Positions 33,787-42,964 of a stretch of 51,483 nucleotides of DNA are shown here, one piece after another. Positions within the stretch are counted from its first letter, which is position 1; each line of letters begins with the position of its first letter. Location: positions 1 through 51,483 of the forward strand of contig DATGUN010000026.1 in assembly GCA_035301285.1 (NCBI GenBank). The letters run 5' to 3'. A program made the translations under genes and the position numbers. This stretch comes from DATGUN01 sp035301285 (GTDB lineage Bacteria > Bacillota > Bacilli > Bacillales > Amphibacillaceae). The notes below the pieces were generated by a model, which saw nothing but the letters and a program-made list of their open reading frames with translations, had not been told where the DNA came from and searched no databases.

Positions 33787-33902
33787 TTTTTCAACGTTAA
33801 CGATGTACTTGATTGCACTGGGAAGAAAAACCGCACGCATAGGATTAGGACATTTTCCAACCATATGTTTGACATTATTTTTCAGCACAGGAGAGCGATC
33901 AT

Positions 33903-35075
33903 TTGACCAACAATCAATCCATTACACCTTTAAAAATGCTTTTGTTTTGCTTTCATGCTACAAATACAATTATCTTGAGCTACTTACCACTCTATTTGAA
34001 ATATAAAAGCTTGACGGAAACGGAAATTGGCTGGGTCCTTGCAGTCGGTCCGCTTGCTGCCATTGTTGCACAACCGTTCTGGGGCTATTTGAGCGATAAA
34101 TATAAAACGGTCAAACTCATGATACAGATATGTATTGTCGGTTTGTTATTTTCAAGTATTTTATTTTTCCAAATGAACGGTCTGATCATGCTGATTTTTA
34201 CCGGAGCGATTTTTTACTTTTTCACATCCCCGATAGGTGCATTAGGGGATAGTTTGGCACAGCGCAGAGCAGATGAATTACATATATCATTCGGTACGAT
34301 TCGCATGTGGGGATCAGTCGGTTTTGCCACATCATCTTTGATTGTCGGTGAGGTTCTGACTCGGGTGGGTATCCAATATATGATTTGGCCCTACTTACTA
34401 TTTGGAACCATTGCACTGGCTGTTAGTTTTAAGCTAGCAGATGTTAAAGTGGATTCCGATCCGATCCAGCTCAAGGATGTACGACAGATTTTCCAGAATA
34501 AGGCGTTCGTATATTTCCTCTTGCTCATGTTGTTTATAACGATTACACATCGGGCAAGTGATAGTTATATCGGTCTGTATATCATGGAACTGGGCGGAAG
34601 TGAACGGTTTGTCGGCATGAGTTGGTTTGTCGGTGTTCTAAGCGAAGCAGCCGTTTTTGCCCTGGCAGGATTATGGTTCAGGAAACTGCATCCTTTCATT
34701 TTTGTCATTATCGCAGGGGCATTATATAGCACGCGTTGGTTCTTATATAGTGTAGCGACAGACCCTACATACATTATCTTTCTCCAGGTTTTGCATGGTT
34801 TGACGTTTGGGGTGTTTTATGTCGCAGCTTTCAGTTATATTTCAAGATTGATTCCGAACCTTTTGCAATCAACCGGACATCTTATCTTTTTTGCCACGTT
34901 CTTTGGTGTTTCCGGGATCGTCGGGTCGCTAGCCGGAGGGGCAATCATCGACATTGCCGGTGGCGCAACATTATACTTCATCATGGGTGTATCGGCTTTG
35001 ATAGGTACTGGACTGATGATTGCGCACCACATGTTGCCTTTTGGAAAAGAAAAGTCCCTTCGTTCGGATAGTTGA
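33903..35075 (+). CDS. MFS transporter (MFS_1_like/nucleoside-symporter type)
   Basis: A 12-helix carrier of 390 residues. The loop between helices 2 and 3 reads GYLSDKYKTVK, and FGTIRMWGSVGFA is typical of the MFS_1_like group that includes LacY-like and nucleoside symporters (YwbF, HcaT). The start is TTG with GGAGAG about 7 bases upstream. The substrate is unknown; the next gene is a purine permease but convergent, so no shared role is implied. Confidence 0.85.
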   Translation: MTNNQSITPLKMLLFCFHATNTIILSYLPLYLKYKSLTETEIGWVLAVGPLAAIVAQPFWGYLSDKYKTVKLMIQICIVGLLFSSILFFQMNGLIMLIFTGAIFYFFTSPIGALGDSLAQRRADELHISFGTIRMWGSVGFATSSLIVGEVLTRVGIQYMIWPYLLFGTIALAVSFKLADVKVDSDPIQLKDVRQIFQNKAFVYFLLLMLFITITHRASDSYIGLYIMELGGSERFVGMSWFVGVLSEAAVFALAGLWFRKLHPFIFVIIAGALYSTRWFLYSVATDPTYIIFLQVLHGLTFGVFYVAAFSYISRLIPNLLQSTGHLIFFATFFGVSGIVGSLAGGAIIDIAGGATLYFIMGVSALIGTGLMIAHHMLPFGKEKSLRSDS

Positions 35076-35192
35076 TCTGACTTAATAGCGATTTAACATA
35101 GACTTGATGTTTGATATCGGTCTGGATGTTTAAAATGGGAGCTCGATTGGGGATTTGAGCGTTGGATTTGGAAGGGGGATTTGAAGCGCGTG
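35076..35192. other. Spacer with repeated GGATTTG words
   Basis: The stretch between the MFS gene and the 52-bp repeats contains GGGGATTTGAG, TTGGATTTGG and GGGGATTTGAAG in succession. It seems to be the worn edge of the repeat array. No gene is seen. Confidence 0.4.
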
Positions 35193-35348
35193 CCGCTTGA
35201 AAAATGGATTTTGGAATGGTACTCGGAAGCTGAGATTATAGCTCCCGCTTAAAAAATGGATTTTGGAATGGTGCTCGAAAGCCGAGTTTGCAGTTTCCGC
35301 TTGAAAAATGGATTTTGGAATGGTACTCGGAAGCTGAGTTTGGGAATT
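35193..35348. repeat. 52-bp tandem repeat, three copies
   Basis: The word CCGCTT begins at 35193, 35245 and 35297, exactly 52 bp apart. Each copy continues with AAAATGGATTTTGGAATGGT and a CTCGGAAGCTGAG-type hairpin. The period is not a multiple of three, so a coding role is unlikely. Confidence 0.85.
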
Positions 35349-35436
35349 GAATCTGCGGATTGGAATTGAAAAATGGATTTCCATTTGACATGAGACTTGT
35401 AGATGTTTCGAATGGTTTGGCTTTGGCAATCGGACT

Positions 35437-35474
35437 GAAAAGCAGGGGCAAATGATTGATCCACCCCTGTTTTC
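35437..35474. terminator. Bidirectional terminator between the MFS gene and pbuG
   Basis: CAGGGG (35443-35448) and CCCCTG (35464-35469) pair, with AAAA before and TTTT after, so it works on both strands. It lies 34 bp past the pbuG stop. Confidence 0.8.
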
Positions 35475-35507
35475 ACACTTCTCAGAAAGAAACGTTGATA
35501 CATCTTA

Positions 35508-36833
35508 TCAACTCAAAAAGATAAAATACAGTATAAAGATGACGAGCAAACCATACATGATTGGATTGATTTCTTTTGCACGTCCTTTCAACGCCATCGT
35601 AATCGGATAGAAAATGAATCCAATCGCGATTCCTGTTGCAATGCTGTACGTCAGCGGCATGGCAACGATTGTCAAGAAAGCTGGAACGGCAATTTCAAAT
35701 CGATCCCATGCAATATTTTTCAACGACGAGGACATCAAAATCCCAACTATGACCAAAGCAGGCGTTGTTACCTCCGAGGTGACAACACTTAATAGCGGCG
35801 AAAAGAACAACGCCAGGATGAAGAATCCAGCTGCCACGACCGCTGTAAATCCAGAACGTCCACCAGCACCGACACCAGCAGTCGATTCGATATACGATGT
35901 GGTTGTCGATGTTCCGAATATCGACCCTGTCACCGTCGCAGCGGAATCGGCGAATAATGCTTTCCCGGCACGAGGCAATTTATTATTTTTCATCAACCCC
36001 GCTTGTGTCGCTACTGCAACGAGTGTGCCAGCCGTATCAAAAAAATCAACGAATAAAAATGTTAAAATGACCAGAAGCATCTGTGTCGTGAACAAATCAC
36101 CGAAATGTGCGAACGCCTGGCCGAATGTCGGGGCAATGCTCGGCACTTCACCAACAACTCCGGATGGCGGATCGATGATACCAACCATAACACCCACCAC
36201 CGCCGTCAGGACCATCCCATAAAATACGCCGCCTTTTAAATTCAAAGTCAAAAAAATCACTGTCATGATAATACCAAATATCGCCAGAAGGACTGTCGGT
36301 TGTGTCAAGTCACCGATATCAACTAATGTATCGTTATCCCCAACGATGATTTCTGCATTTTGTAACCCAATAAATGCTATATAAATACCTATTCCAGCAC
36401 CAACAGCCATTTTTAAATCTGCCGGTATGGCATTGATGATTTTTTCACGCAGTTTTGTCAATGTTAAAATGATAAAAATAACGCCCGAAACGAGCACACC
36501 AGATAGTGCCGTTTCCCATGGGATGCCATAGCCAAGCATAACGGTATAGGCAAAAAACGCATTCAAGCCCATCCCAGGTGCGAGCACAATCGGGTATTTC
36601 GCAATGATACCCATAAAAAGTGAACCGACCGCGGCAGCAATAGCCGTAGCCGTAAAGACCGCACCCTGATCCATGCGTGTTACCCCTTCAGGCAAATCTT
36701 CCGTTCCAACAAGCGCAAGTGTGGAAGGCACCACAAACAATACATAAGCCATTGCAAGAAAAGTGGTTAACCCCGCTATAAATTCCGTTCGATAGTTGGT
36801 TTGTAATTTATCAAATTCAAAGTATTTTCTCAT
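35508..36833 (-). CDS. pbuG: Guanine/hypoxanthine permease PbuG (AzgA type)
   Basis: An NCS2 permease of the AzgA branch, 441 residues and about 14 membrane segments. MRKYFEFDKL at the start, AMAYVLFVVP, LAPGMGLNAFFAYT (helix 3) and the FVDFFDTAGTLVAV and GTSTTTSYIESTAGV motifs near helices 8-10 are those of purine permeases. The upstream guanine riboswitch supports guanine/hypoxanthine as substrate. The start is ATG 36833 with GGAGG 7 bases upstream. It provides salvage that could offset a weak de novo route. Confidence 0.95.
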   Translation of the reverse strand: MRKYFEFDKLQTNYRTEFIAGLTTFLAMAYVLFVVPSTLALVGTEDLPEGVTRMDQGAVFTATAIAAAVGSLFMGIIAKYPIVLAPGMGLNAFFAYTVMLGYGIPWETALSGVLVSGVIFIILTLTKLREKIINAIPADLKMAVGAGIGIYIAFIGLQNAEIIVGDNDTLVDIGDLTQPTVLLAIFGIIMTVIFLTLNLKGGVFYGMVLTAVVGVMVGIIDPPSGVVGEVPSIAPTFGQAFAHFGDLFTTQMLLVILTFLFVDFFDTAGTLVAVATQAGLMKNNKLPRAGKALFADSAATVTGSIFGTSTTTSYIESTAGVGAGGRSGFTAVVAAGFFILALFFSPLLSVVTSEVTTPALVIVGILMSSSLKNIAWDRFEIAVPAFLTIVAMPLTYSIATGIAIGFIFYPITMALKGRAKEINPIMYGLLVIFILYFIFLS

Positions 36834-37036
36834 CGTTATTCCTCCATTTTTGTGGGCATGACATGTGCGCATCCTTATCTATAATTCCCTATAACACAAA
36901 AAGAATCATTTTATAAAGCCAATCCTCTTTTGAGACGCAAATCAGGCAGGAATCAGGCGGAAATCCATTTGAAAGTCATCGTAGCGAAAACAATTCAACC
37001 GGAAGCCATCTCTATCACACAGAAAAACTTCAATCC

Positions 37037-37080
37037 ATAAAAAAGTAGCCTATTCAGCCCTAAAGCCAAATACGCTACTT
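37037..37080 (-). terminator. Terminator of the pbuG riboswitch
   Basis: AAGTAGC/GCTACTT (37074-37080 with 37043-37049) is followed on the minus strand by a T run. It stands between the aptamer and pbuG. Confidence 0.8.
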
Positions 37081-37157
37081 AACCATGCCAGGAAAACACT
37101 TTAAACATCTGATTTAGCCGTCAATACAATCTTGGCGACATAAAATGATGTAGTTCC

Positions 37158-37226
37158 CAGCGTAGTCAGATCATTTTACGGTGATCCGGTAGAGACTTTG
37201 GGCCATATTCCCGAAATTATACGCCG
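37158..37226 (-). ncRNA. Guanine-type purine riboswitch upstream of pbuG
   Basis: P1 is CGGCGTA/TACGCTG. TATAAT, GAATATGGCCC, TCTCTACCGG, ACCGTAAAAT and GACTACG follow the purine aptamer pattern. The specificity base in GACTACG is C (guanine). The J2/3 strand reads GTCTCTACC rather than the common GTTTCTACC, a variation also seen in other natural members. Confidence 0.88.
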
Positions 37227-37332
37227 TGACGTATGCAATTTTTTCATTGAAAGTTATTCTATCATACAAGGATATGACTTTGACGTCAAGACATTTTTTA
37301 ACAAGAAATGATGTAGGCGATACATGTTTTCA

Positions 37333-37737
37333 TTTATACTTAATTATGAGCCGTATCGGTGCGTTATTTAGGTACAAATTTCGCGTATACCTAATTACGA
37401 AGCGAATCACTGCTTTATTTAGGTACAAATCTTGCGTATACCTAATTATGAAGCGGATCTCTGCTTTATTTAAGTACAAATCTTGCGTATACCTAATTAC
37501 GAGCCATATCTCTACTTTATTTAGGTACAAATCTCGCGTATACCTAATTATGAGCCGCTTCTCTACTTTATTTAGGTACAAATTTCGCGTATACCTAATT
37601 ACGAGCCATATCTCTGCTTTATTTAGGTACAAATTTCGCGTATACCTAATTACGAGCCATATCTCTACTTTATTTAGGTACAAATTTCGCGTATACCTAA
37701 TTATGAGCCGCTTCTCTACATTATTTAAGTACAAATA
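37333..37737. repeat. 51-bp tandem repeat, eight copies
   Basis: The word TAATTA recurs at 37341, 37392, 37443, 37494, 37545, 37596, 37647 and 37698, exactly 51 bp apart. Each unit holds TTTAGGTACAAAT and GCGTATACCTAATTA, with AGGTA/TACCT as inverted mates. Because 51 is a multiple of three, both strands stay open through the array (17-residue repeats). No ribosome site or credible start is seen, so I do not call a gene. It lies upstream of the pbuG riboswitch and downstream of the NERD gene. Confidence 0.95.
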
Positions 37738-37803
37738 AAAATCATACTTCTCTCATACTCAAAAATGGCGTTCTTATTTCTTTTATTTATAAATGGAACA
37801 GTT

Positions 37804-38748
37804 TTAGGGTTCATTTCTAGACGGAATCAGAAAGTGCATATTCTTTTTGATTCCAACTGGCCTAAAAAATTGGTATAAAATATTTCTAGTCTTAAATTTT
37901 GAAAACATGCCATCGCACCAATCCACTATGTTCTTTGTTGTTATACGAGTTTTAGGAAATAAAGTGTGGAAAGTTATAACGCTTCTGAGAACAATGGATT
38001 CATGACTTTCCGAAAAACCACATTCATGACAGGTTATCCTTTTTCGAGACATTTTTCGATTATTCAAAGGGCTTTTACAATGCAAGCAATCGATTCCTTT
38101 TTTTATTGAATTGAAATCATATGAAGGAATTTGATCGGGATGATGAGGGGGGATTTGGATTGAACACAATGTTTCCGCGAGTTTATGATGAGCGGGTGTT
38201 AATGTGGAATGGGTTTTATTGATATTGTGAATAAAACGGTGAATTTGATTTGGTAGGACAATCGGATGTTTCTGTTGCAGATGATAAAGGGCAAATTCCG
38301 AATGAACAAAGACAACATAGGATCTCACTGGAAAACGGTATCCGTGTTTCGTTTGTAGTTCTTTCAGCAGCCGTGTTCCTCGATTAATTTGATGTAGCGG
38401 ATTATTCAATTCCTTTCCAGATGCCAAACTAATCAATGCATCATCCTTCAAAATAAAATCGCCGCTTATATTTTTTACCTCGACATACCAGATTTCTCGT
38501 TGCTGAATTATGATGCAATCGATTTGAAATTCAGATAGATTGCTATCAAGGAGCAAATCATACAACACAATGCATTCCGAATCGAGATTCTTACTTAAAA
38601 ACTGATGAAAGGTAACTTCGCCCTCAAATCCCTTCTGGAGATTATGGTAACGATTCATGCTTTCCACTGGAAGGTTCATCCGTTGTTTGAGCATGCTGAG
38701 GATTCGTAATTCTGAAGATGAAAGAGGGTTATTATAAAATAATGTCAA
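37804..38748 (-). CDS. NERD domain protein with zinc ribbon (TTG start)
   Basis: A 314-residue protein. The nuclease-related NERD domain (about 38-155) shows GFEGEVTFHQFL, LYDLLL, FQIDCIII and WYVEVKNISGDF, placing the Glu, Asp and Glu-x-Lys of the restriction-endonuclease-like fold. A zinc ribbon (CLHC...CHEC) follows at about 222-242, then a basic C-terminal part. The role is unknown; NERD proteins are linked to DNA processing. The start is TTG 38748 with GGAGG about 10 bases upstream. A tiny ATG-TTT-TAT-TGA overlaps the leader. Confidence 0.85.
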   Translation of the reverse strand: MTLFYNNPLSSSELRILSMLKQRMNLPVESMNRYHNLQKGFEGEVTFHQFLSKNLDSECIVLYDLLLDSNLSEFQIDCIIIQQREIWYVEVKNISGDFILKDDALISLASGKELNNPLHQINRGTRLLKELQTKHGYRFPVRSYVVFVHSEFALYHLQQKHPIVLPNQIHRFIHNINKTHSTLTPAHHKLAETLCSIQIPPHHPDQIPSYDFNSIKKGIDCLHCKSPLNNRKMSRKRITCHECGFSESHESIVLRSVITFHTLFPKTRITTKNIVDWCDGMFSKFKTRNILYQFFRPVGIKKNMHFLIPSRNEP

Positions 38749-38767
38749 TAAAACATCGCCTCCTTTT

Positions 38768-38783
38768 TTTAAGTTAACTTAAA
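38768..38783. promoter_or_regulatory. 16-bp perfect palindrome at the NERD gene start
   Basis: TTTAAGTTAACTTAAA lies between the -10 box and the ribosome site, 4 bp from the latter. It may be an operator or an RNA hairpin that limits translation. Confidence 0.5.
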
Positions 38784-38810
38784 GATATCATTGTTCTCCT
38801 GCCGTATCAA
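38782..38810 (-). promoter_or_regulatory. Promoter of the NERD gene
   Basis: The -35 TTGATA (38805-38810) and -10 TATCTT (38782-38787) are 17 bp apart. Confidence 0.6.
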
Positions 38811-38824
38811 ATTCTTGTACCTTG

Positions 38825-38863
38825 AAAAAATCACTCCTCCTCACATACTGGGGCCTGAGTGAT
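38825..38863 (-). terminator. Terminator after the DinB-like gene
   Basis: ATCACTC/GAGTGAT (38857-38863 with 38830-38836) is followed on the minus strand by TTTTTT. Confidence 0.65.
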
Positions 38864-38955
38864 CTATAGCTGGTATGTCACTGTTAGGGATTCCGCTACA
38901 AACTGACTCAACGAATCCAATATCAGCCAATCGCTTATCGAAAACCAACTCCCTG

Positions 38956-39489
38956 TCACTTACCTTTTTTCAACTTCTCTTGCAGATACGCTTCCGATTT
39001 CCCTTTGGGGATGCTGAGCGTTTTCCATTCTTCACCCTTGATCAGTTTGCCGATATAAACGATTTGCCCGATGTGACTGGCATAATGCGCCATCTGCCTT
39101 TCAATGGCTTCCAACACTGTATGGGCCTCACCACGAATATAAACGCTTTTTAATAAATCCGTATCTTTCAAACGATGTATTGCCACGAATAGGGTATCCC
39201 ATCCATTTTCCCAAACGGTGATCAATTCTTGTTTAGAACCTATATCATTTTCAAACTCATCATCGCGATTTCTCGAAGGCTTCTCACCATCTGTCGTCAA
39301 AAAATCCGTCCATCTGGACGCCATATTTCCGCTCAAATGTTTCACGATTGTTGAGACACTATTGGATGCTTCATTATACGTCCAATTGATATCATTGTCT
39401 GAAAGTTGTTTGATGGTTTTATCCCCAAGTTCCTTAACATCAGCGAACTTTTCCTGCACCACTTTCAAATACTCTGATCCGACATTCAC
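38956..39489 (-). CDS. DinB-like DUF1572 protein
   Basis: A 177-residue four-helix DinB-superfamily protein, DUF1572 type. His residues at about 51 (IVKHLSGN) and in HYASHIGQIVYIGK near 136-140 fit the metal triad of the family. Members include thiol-dependent transferases, but the function of DUF1572 is not known. The ribosome site AGGAGG precedes the ATG at 39489. Confidence 0.85.
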   Translation of the reverse strand: MNVGSEYLKVVQEKFADVKELGDKTIKQLSDNDINWTYNEASNSVSTIVKHLSGNMASRWTDFLTTDGEKPSRNRDDEFENDIGSKQELITVWENGWDTLFVAIHRLKDTDLLKSVYIRGEAHTVLEAIERQMAHYASHIGQIVYIGKLIKGEEWKTLSIPKGKSEAYLQEKLKKGK

Positions 39490-39709
39490 TCTAAAAACCT
39501 CCTTTCCTTAATTCCTTCCCTTTATTTAATCATAAATTCAAACATAGACTTCACACATTTCAGGGACACCTATTGAAAAGGTCAAAAAATCTCCCTGAAA
39601 TATGAAATCACTCCGCCTGAAGGAATTTGATCCTTCTCCTGAAAATCAAAAAATTGCTTCATAACCAAGAAATGACATATCTTTATCCATTCAATCTATC
39701 ACCAAGAAA

Positions 39710-40237
39710 TCACTCAGCCTTATTTCGATTCCGTAAATGATTCTCTAATTCTTCCCATAAAACCTTCCTATCCGGACGTCGGATCTGTCCGTAAGCAATA
39801 TTATACAACGGCATATTCATCATTGTATTCATGGCATAGAGTTTTCGCATTTTACTCGACATCTGTTCGCGATATTTGTCCGGATCGTATAGAATGACAC
39901 CTACAAATTTATTATTTTGACTCTTAAATGTATTGAAGCCTCTGATGTCCACCCACTTAATATGTATGGCATTTTTGTTGGATGCATTGATGATCAGCTC
40001 GTCAGAAGTCAACATGAGATAAGGGCCCGGATTCCATACTCTTTTCAAGCCAAAAACGAACAATATACCAAAAATAATCGCCAACGCAATTCCAAGAACG
40101 ACAATACCAATATCGTCCTCTGTTAAAGCACCGATAACCACCAAAACACCCAATGCAAAGAAAAGCAAACACATTGTCAACAACAAAACATTTTTAACCT
40201 TCGATGGATAAAAGTGTATTCCGTCCGTATTTTCCAT
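39710..40237 (-). CDS. STM3941-like small membrane protein
   Basis: A 175-residue protein with two N-terminal membrane helices (about 15-65) and a PH-like domain that includes YLMLTSDELIINASN and IHIKWVDIRGF. It resembles the STM3941 family of unknown function. Start: ATG 40237; the TTG at 40249 abuts the AAAGGA. The 220 bp downstream (39490-39709) hold nothing recognisable. Confidence 0.7.
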   Translation of the reverse strand: MENTDGIHFYPSKVKNVLLLTMCLLFFALGVLVVIGALTEDDIGIVVLGIALAIIFGILFVFGLKRVWNPGPYLMLTSDELIINASNKNAIHIKWVDIRGFNTFKSQNNKFVGVILYDPDKYREQMSSKMRKLYAMNTMMNMPLYNIAYGQIRRPDRKVLWEELENHLRNRNKAE

Positions 40238-40526
40238 GATGGATGACAATCCTTTCTGTCAATAGATTATAAATTCATTATAGACTATCTATCGATATGG
40301 GTTCAATGCCAACCAAAACAAACATAATGCACATGATATATTCATCATCCTTGAAATATCCAAATAGATGTCGCCCTTTTCTATATATTTGTGCCAACCA
40401 AATATGCCCTCTTCCCAGGATCGAGAACTACATAAAACAAATCATAAGACAATCAAAGTAACTTAAATTGTCACATAACCGGGATGATCTATAAATCTAT
40501 AGAACAACTCTTTTTTTAAAAAAACA

Positions 40527-40555
40527 TTGTGTTACATAAAATTTTGTGATATTCT
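40527..40555 (+). promoter_or_regulatory. Promoter of bioY
   Basis: The -35 TTGTGT (40527-40532) and -10 TATTCT (40550-40555) are 17 bp apart, just upstream of the BirA site. The rest of the spacer 40238-40526 shows nothing definite. Confidence 0.55.
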
Positions 40556-40562
40556 ACCACTA

Positions 40563-40592
40563 TTGTTAACCTAAATAAAATAAGGTTGACAA
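40563..40592. promoter_or_regulatory. BirA operator upstream of bioY
   Basis: TTGTTAACC and GGTTGACAA form the inverted pair typical of the biotin repressor, separated by an AT-only 12-bp spacer and placed at the expected transcription start. Confidence 0.85.
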
Positions 40593-40607
40593 TAGAAGGA
40601 GATAAAC

Positions 40608-41213
40608 ATGAAAAAAAATCAATTTACACCACTTAGTTTAACACTTGGAAGCTTGTTCGTCGCGTTGACGGCTATCGGTGCCAACATCACAAGCATCATA
40701 CCTGGTTTATCTATTGGTGGCGTCCCTATAACGTTGCAAACTTTTTTCGCTGTATTAGCGGGACTTATACTAGGGAGCAAACTCGGAGCCTTTTCCATGT
40801 TCGTATACATGATGCTTGGGTTAGTCGGGGTCCCTGTTTTCGCCCAATTTACGGGTGGGCCGATGACTATTCTATCACCAACATTCGGTTTTATTCTATC
40901 CTTTATCTTGATCGCCTATATTGCTGGAAAAATCATCGAAAAGAGACAGACACTCTTGGCATATATCAGTGCCGCCCTTGTCGCTATAGCACTTAATTAT
41001 TTAATCGGAACAAATTTAATGTATCTTGCCTATATGTTTTGGTTCGAGGCGCCATCTGGACTGTCATACAAATTAGTATGGATATGGATGCTACCAACAC
41101 TGCCTAAAGACATTATCTTAAGTATCGTTTCTGGTGTCCTTGCCTATCGCTTACAACGAAATGGCATCACAAAAATTGCACCTGCATACGAAAAAAAGAG
41201 TGCGTCATTTTAA
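40608..41213 (+). CDS. bioY: Biotin transporter substrate-binding protein BioY
   Basis: The S component of an ECF biotin importer, 201 residues with about six helices. SIGGVPITLQTFFAVLAGLILG near the N terminus and VYMMLGLVGVPVFAQFTGG are the biotin-specific signature. It needs the shared EcfA/A'/T module, which is not in this window. The ribosome site is AAGGAG. BirA control supports the assignment. Confidence 0.95.
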   Translation: MKKNQFTPLSLTLGSLFVALTAIGANITSIIPGLSIGGVPITLQTFFAVLAGLILGSKLGAFSMFVYMMLGLVGVPVFAQFTGGPMTILSPTFGFILSFILIAYIAGKIIEKRQTLLAYISAALVAIALNYLIGTNLMYLAYMFWFEAPSGLSYKLVWIWMLPTLPKDIILSIVSGVLAYRLQRNGITKIAPAYEKKSASF

Positions 41214-41257
41214 TCCTTTCGGCCAGTGATTGCAATAACGAGGCTTCTTAACCAATC

Positions 41258-41326
41258 AAAAAAGCAGGGATTTAAGAGATGTCTACCACTTTTCCAATGG
41301 ACAGCACCAACTTAACCCTGCTTTTT
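41258..41326. terminator. Bidirectional terminator between bioY and the sulfatase gene
   Basis: AGCAGGG (41263-41269) pairs with CCCTGCT (41316-41322), with inner TTTAAG/CTTAA pairs; A run before and T run after. Confidence 0.75.
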
Positions 41327-41397
41327 ATTCCGGTTAATCCTATTTTCCTTGTTCAATATTACCCAATCGATCGCATTTTACGACCGTTTTTCCTGAA

Positions 41398-42873
41398 TCA
41401 ATAATACCCGACAAATTTTGGTTTCGGATCTGTCATGCGTACACTGCGATTGAAACTGTCGAGCACTAACTTCGCTTTTAGTTCTTCATATTCCGGATTG
41501 GACCATAGGTTTTCAAATTCATTGGGGTCGTTTTTCAGATCGTATAATTCCCCCGGTTCATCACCATGATAGACAACCAATTTATACTGACCATCATAGT
41601 GCATGGTTGCATAAACACCCTTATGTGTCTCCAACGCATAATAATATTCACAATAGACACTATCCTTATGATAATCCGGGTCCGCTTCTCCAGATAAGAT
41701 TGGGAGTAAACTCTGACCTTGCATATAATATGGAATGTCCATCCCTAAAATATCCAGAAGCGTTGGAGCAATATCGACCAATTCGACTAGTGCCTTACTT
41801 GTGCAATCTTTCTTGAATAGCTTAGGTGATGAAATGATGAATGGGATATGAACCAACTCTTCATAAAAATAAGCACCTTTTAAAATCAAGCCATGATCTC
41901 CCAACATTTCTCCGTGATCCGTATGGAAAATGATGATGGTATCTTCATACTGCCCAGTTTCCTTCAAGAAATCAATCAGCTTGCCGATGTATTCATCGAC
42001 CATTTCCACCATCGCATAATAATTCAAGATGTATTCCCTTTTCTCCGTATCCGTCAATTTACTGACTGCAGCTCCAACACCATCTTGTCCACCTTTAATA
42101 TAGTCCGCTTTTTGCAAAGAAGGTTTATGATCCAGTTCTCCTTCTTTCCATTTCGGTAACGGAATCTCATCCATATTGTATCTTTCCAAGATTCGGTCCC
42201 TGTACTTTTTGGGAGCATCGAATGGAGGATGTGGATCAAACATATTAAGGCTCAACAACCATGGTTCATCTTTCCTGTCTTGAATGAACTGCTTGGATTC
42301 TTCGATACACCAAGCTGTGTGGTGAAGTGTTTCATCTTCAAATCCTTCATATAATTCTTTCAAGCCTTCTCTTTCGTTTTGTTTATAATGGTCGTAAAAT
42401 GAAATGCCTTTATCCGATAACCAAGAAAGATACGCATTTTCATCTCCCCATGCATCATGTTCTTTTTGACCGACATGGGTGAAATTAAACCATTTATAAA
42501 AATCATAACCATCATTTTTGACACGCTTTTCCGGCATCATATTATTGGCGGACAAATGAAATTTACCTACCAGACCACAGGAGTAGCCTTCATCTGCCAA
42601 TAACTTGGTCACCAAAACTTCATCTTCCGGAAAATATTCATTGCCCACTTTTGTCACTCTTGTCGTACGCGGATATCTTCCTGTCAGGAAACTTGCTCTA
42701 CTTGGCGAACATAATGGACTTTGTGTATAAGCTTGGGAGAATGCCACTCCATTTTCCGCTAGACTGTCGATATTGGGGGTTTGTATATATTCATTGCCAA
42801 ATTTATGAATGGAATCGTATCGCTGCTGATCGGTACAAATCCAAAGAATATTCGGTTTTTTAGATTCCGTCAT
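41398..42873 (-). CDS. Sulfatase (Cys-type, cytoplasmic)
   Basis: An alkaline-phosphatase-superfamily sulfatase of 491 residues. LCSPSRASFLTGRYP carries Cys55 in C-x-P-S-R, the site turned into formylglycine. The metal ligands are in ICTDQQ at the start and HTDHGEMLGDHG near 320. No signal peptide is seen, so the substrate must be imported, perhaps by the MHS carrier 91 bp upstream. Choline sulfate or another sulfate ester is possible; sequence does not decide. A formylglycine-making enzyme is not in the window. Confidence 0.92.
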   Translation of the reverse strand: MTESKKPNILWICTDQQRYDSIHKFGNEYIQTPNIDSLAENGVAFSQAYTQSPLCSPSRASFLTGRYPRTTRVTKVGNEYFPEDEVLVTKLLADEGYSCGLVGKFHLSANNMMPEKRVKNDGYDFYKWFNFTHVGQKEHDAWGDENAYLSWLSDKGISFYDHYKQNEREGLKELYEGFEDETLHHTAWCIEESKQFIQDRKDEPWLLSLNMFDPHPPFDAPKKYRDRILERYNMDEIPLPKWKEGELDHKPSLQKADYIKGGQDGVGAAVSKLTDTEKREYILNYYAMVEMVDEYIGKLIDFLKETGQYEDTIIIFHTDHGEMLGDHGLILKGAYFYEELVHIPFIISSPKLFKKDCTSKALVELVDIAPTLLDILGMDIPYYMQGQSLLPILSGEADPDYHKDSVYCEYYYALETHKGVYATMHYDGQYKLVVYHGDEPGELYDLKNDPNEFENLWSNPEYEELKAKLVLDSFNRSVRMTDPKPKFVGYY

Positions 42874-42964
42874 TCATCTCATCCTTTGCTCTTTTAAGTG
42901 ATCATACGTAAGTTCATCATAATTAAAAACGGTTTTAAAAACAAACAAAGCCTTCTGTTGATAC

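Noticed and set aside
35130..35503. Overlapping minus-strand ORFs of 71-99 residues downstream of pbuG
   Set aside because: They are translations of the 52-bp repeat in different frames; the period is not a multiple of three.
37226..37738. 170-residue plus-strand ORF and 134-residue minus-strand ORF made of 17-residue repeats
   Set aside because: Both come from the 51-bp array having a stop-free unit divisible by three. The plus ORF begins at a GTG overlapping riboswitch P1, and neither has a ribosome site.
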